Shown here in pieces: positions 6,204-7,742 of a stretch of DNA of 7,742 bases. The notes below the pieces were generated by a model. It had not been told where the DNA came from and ran no database searches. It saw only the letters and a program-made list of their open reading frames with translations. A program made the position numbers and the translations under genes. The stretch is from the NCBI GenBank assembly GCA_026785745.1, contig JAJAZO010000217.1, positions 1 to 7,742 of the forward strand, written 5' to 3'. Within the stretch, counting starts at the first letter, position 1. Each line of letters opens with the position of its first letter. The DNA is from Chitinophagaceae bacterium. Its GTDB lineage: Bacteria > Bacteroidota > Bacteroidia > Chitinophagales > Chitinophagaceae.

Positions 6204-6211
6204 TAAAGGTA
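6204..6211 (-). promoter_or_regulatory. Possible -7 promoter element for the biosynthetic operon
   Basis: Minus-strand TACCTTTA differs from TAnnTTTG only in the last base. It would start transcription near 6195, giving the UbiA operon a leader of about 150 bases that includes the 16-codon frame and the inverted repeat. I could not find a -33 TTG at the right distance, and no better match lies nearer to UbiA. Confidence 0.3.
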
Positions 6212-6277
6212 AATGAATGACTGTTCCGGTTACCTGGGGGCTACTGTTATTTTATGTATGTATTAATTCAATGGCCT

Positions 6278-6285
6278 TATATTTG
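6278..6285 (+). promoter_or_regulatory. Candidate -7 promoter element for the H1-like gene
   Basis: TATATTTG matches the Bacteroidota TAnnTTTG element fully, 65 bases before the ATG at 6351. A -33 TTG is not evident at the expected distance. The start itself has an A-rich upstream stretch and no Shine-Dalgarno sequence, as is usual in this phylum. Confidence 0.45.
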
Positions 6286-6350
6286 AAAGACATTTATTTG
6301 TCGTAACTTCTCTATCCCAAAAAGCTCCACAAAACTCTAAACAATTAAAT

Positions 6351-7031
6351 ATGTCTACTAAAAAGAAAACGGCCAGACCAGCAGCAAAAAAGAAAGTTGC
6401 AGTTGCAAAAAAAAATATTCGTAAAAAAGCGACGGCTAAGAAAAAAGAAGTGGCTAAAAAAGTAAAGAAAATTAGTAAAAAAGTTTCCGCCAAGGCTACT
6501 AAGCTGGTGAAGAGAACAGTTAAAAAAATAACTTCTCCCGGCAATAAAAAAGCGGCTAAAAAAGCGGTGGCCAATGTAAAAAAAGTGGCTAAAAGAGTAG
6601 CTGCCAAAATAAACTCACCGGAAACCAGGAAAGCGGTTAACAAAGCAACCGTTAAAGTAAAGTCAGCGGTTAAATCTGCGATAGCCAAAGTATCTTCACC
6701 CGAGACGAAGCAGGCATTGATTGCAGCAGTGGGCAAAGTTAAAAAAGCTGTGAAAGCGACTGTTGCCAAAGCAACATCCCCCGAAACAAAAAAAGCCGTA
6801 AAAAAAACTGTAGAAAATGTCAAAGCCTCTGTAAGCAGTGCAATCAGGAAAGTTACTCATAAAGCACATGAAATAAAAGAATCAATATCACATAAGGCAG
6901 AGGAAACAATTGAAAAGAATATCCCCGCAGAAACAATAGAATCGGTACAGGAAGACAGGGATGGCCAGGTTTATAATGTAAAACCCGAATCAGAAGAAAA
7001 GAAAGAAGACATAGAAGGGCCAATGATGTAA
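6351..7031 (+). CDS. Histone H1-like Lys/Ala-rich protein with 27-residue repeats
   Basis: A 226-residue protein, probably a nucleoid-associated DNA-binding protein. Residues 1-59 are almost only Lys, Ala, Val, Thr and Arg, like the C-terminal tail of eukaryotic histone H1 and bacterial H1-like proteins. Residues 60-167 form four tandem repeats of exactly 27 residues (60-86, 87-113, 114-140, 141-167), each opening with a hydrophobic or small residue, then Thr/Asn/Ser, then Ser-Pro, then usually Glu-Thr-Lys/Arg, followed by a basic stretch with Val/Ala/Ile at 3-4 spacing that fits an amphipathic helix broken at Ser-Pro. Residues 168-226 switch to an acidic tail rich in Glu and Ser. There is no signal peptide, so it is cytosolic. 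DNA binding rests on composition only; an LEA-like or surface-binding helical protein is the alternative. It diverges from the biosynthetic operon. Confidence 0.82.
   Translation: MSTKKKTARPAAKKKVAVAKKNIRKKATAKKKEVAKKVKKISKKVSAKATKLVKRTVKKITSPGNKKAAKKAVANVKKVAKRVAAKINSPETRKAVNKATVKVKSAVKSAIAKVSSPETKQALIAAVGKVKKAVKATVAKATSPETKKAVKKTVENVKASVSSAIRKVTHKAHEIKESISHKAEETIEKNIPAETIESVQEDRDGQVYNVKPESEEKKEDIEGPMM
6528..6851 (+). repeat. Four in-frame 81-bp repeats inside the H1-like gene
   Basis: The repeat units are 6528-6608, 6609-6689, 6690-6770 and 6771-6851. They are regular at the protein level (27 residues each, Ser-Pro at positions 3-4 of every unit) but the DNA has diverged between units, so the duplication is old and maintained by selection on the protein. 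Units 2 to 4 share Ser-Pro-Glu-Thr; unit 1 has Ser-Pro-Gly-Asn. Confidence 0.85.
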
Positions 7032-7034
7032 TCA

Positions 7035-7742
7035 TTATTCCGATCTGTTCGATGTTGATGTGGAAGTGACAGGAACCCTTGTAGGTACTGAGTAAACAGG
7101 TGCTGATACAGGCCTATTTGGTCTTTGTTGTATGTCGGGTGAATAATTGCTGCCATCGTTGTAGGTGATGACAAGTTATGGCCGGAGCAGTTTGTCATCA
7201 TTCAGGGATGAGGCGAAGGACAGTCCGGTAATCGTATTGGATACCACCTGATTATTCTGGCGGATCATAAATCCTTTGTTACCGTACAGGATCATGTCCA
7301 TAACAAGCAGGGTAACATTGACCCTGATCTCCGGTGTTTTTCTTTTAATTTTTATTTTTTGCCTGGCCACCTCAAATGAATCTACCCTCGGTTGATTATC
7401 ACAGGCGGTGCTTGAATCATACCAATTATCAACTATGCGCTGAACTACCAGTTTGCCGGGCTCGTCATAATTATTTTCCAGGAAATCTGCATTGGTGGGG
7501 AATAAAACTAATTCCGCTGAAGCAATCCGGGTTGGGTCTTTCAAGATCAACGCCGGCAGTGAATCATAATTGAACTGCAACAAGGAGCGAAACTCCTTTT
7601 GAACTTGGTTTTCTTTCAAAGCTGCTGCAACAAGAAAAGGTGATTTTTCACCTGCTTGCTGGTTAGTATTCGATACCATAACAGTTTTTGCAGGAAAATC
7701 ACTTCTTAATGTCAATTTCTTGATCGTCTGTGCCAGGCCGGC
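7035..7742 (-). pseudogene. DNRLRE-domain secreted protein, 5'-partial, with in-frame TAA
   Basis: The frame is open to the right edge of the window, so the start lies outside. The first visible residues, A-G-L-A-Q, look like the end of a signal peptide, so only a short part is probably missing. The following 188 residues fit a DNRLRE beta-domain: R-S-L-L-Q-F (52-57), the V-Q-R-I-V-D-N-W-Y-D-S-S segment (100-111), G-N-K-G-F-M-I-R (154-161) and S-F-A-S-S ending in R-P (175-188). A TAA at 7176-7178 then replaces the residue, usually Lys, between R-P and the final strand. The same frame continues L-V-I-T-Y, exactly the expected last strand, for 46 residues with a Pro/Ser/Thr-rich tail to tandem stops TAA TGA (7032-7037). 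This is a nonsense change, a sequencing error, or readthrough. If translation stops at 7176 the product lacks its last strand. DNRLRE proteins are extracellular or surface modules, usually within larger proteins. Confidence 0.72.

Larger units (their letters stand above)
6045..6350. other. Divergent control region between the biosynthetic operon and the H1-like gene
   Basis: This 306-base region separates the UbiA gene (minus) from the H1-like gene (plus) and should hold promoters for both. It contains a perfect 8-bp inverted repeat at 6086-6104, a 16-codon minus-strand reading frame at 6149-6199 preceded by a promoter-like TACCTTTA, and a TATATTTG element at 6278-6285 facing the H1-like gene. 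No tRNA-like fold or terminator with a T-run is visible. I see no regulator gene next to it. Confidence 0.6.

Noticed and set aside
6207..6235. 6-bp inverted repeat AGGTAA / TTACCT with a 17-base loop
   Set aside because: The arms are short and the loop long, so chance is likely. One arm coincides with the promoter-like element already listed.
6263..6823. 186-codon minus-strand open frame opposite the H1-like gene
   Set aside because: It is the mirror of Lys/Ala-rich repeats, giving a Phe/Leu/Ala-rich translation. Open antisense frames are expected opposite AAA/GCN-rich coding sequence, and the plus frame has clear protein-level periodicity.
6971..7201. 76-codon minus-strand frame
   Set aside because: It lies in another frame from the DNRLRE continuation, overlaps the 3' end of the H1-like gene, and its translation shows nothing recognisable, whereas the alternate frame restores the L-V-I-T-Y strand.
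1..7742. CRISPR arrays, tRNA or rRNA genes, insertion sequences, attachment sites
   Set aside because: I looked for direct repeats with spacers, cloverleaf-like segments, transposase motifs and terminal inverted repeats and saw none.

Overview
The window reads as a chromosomal segment of a Bacteroidota bacterium, most likely near the Chitinophagaceae. The evidence is moderately low GC, A/T-rich start regions mostly without Shine-Dalgarno sequences, TAnnTTTG-like promoter elements close to starts, a DNRLRE-type secreted protein, and a UbiA / type III polyketide synthase / methyltransferase / flavoprotein set of a kind seen in that phylum. The taxonomic placement is inference from family resemblance; no rRNA or other marker gene is present.

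Layout from left to right: (1) an unrecognised exported protein on the minus strand (30-662); (2) a gene-poor stretch of about 360 bases (702-1065) with a small perfect inverted repeat; (3) a small His/Lys-rich membrane protein on the plus strand (1066-1440), whose stop overlaps tail-to-tail the stop of (4) an acylphosphatase (1437-1709), which lies 5 bases behind a free methionine-(R)-sulfoxide reductase (1715-2206), both on the minus strand; (5) upstream of these on the same strand, a tightly packed four-gene operon read from right to left: UbiA-family prenyltransferase (5172-6044), type III polyketide synthase (4093-5175), SAM methyltransferase (3395-4096), FAD-dependent oxidoreductase (2253-3392); (6) a divergent intergenic region of 306 bases (6045-6350) holding a perfect 8-bp inverted repeat and a possible 16-codon leader reading frame; (7) a histone H1-like Lys/Ala-rich protein on the plus strand (6351-7031) with four exact-length 27-residue repeats; (8) the 3' part of a DNRLRE-domain secreted protein on the minus strand (7035-7742), interrupted by one in-frame TAA just before the last strand of its domain.

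The main candidate system is the four-gene operon. The synthase has an intact Cys-His-Asn triad. Its gene order with a methyltransferase and a flavoenzyme parallels the Streptomyces srsA-srsB-srsC phenolic lipid pathway, with a membrane prenyltransferase added in front. The simplest reading is that a polyketide phenol or pyrone is made from an acyl starter, then O- or C-methylated, oxidised (or its isoprenoid chain reduced), and possibly prenylated at the membrane, giving a meroterpenoid or quinone-like lipid. The product cannot be read from sequence. Gene junctions of 4-base overlap, 4-base overlap and 2-base gap, with TTG starts for the synthase and the flavoprotein, point to translational coupling.
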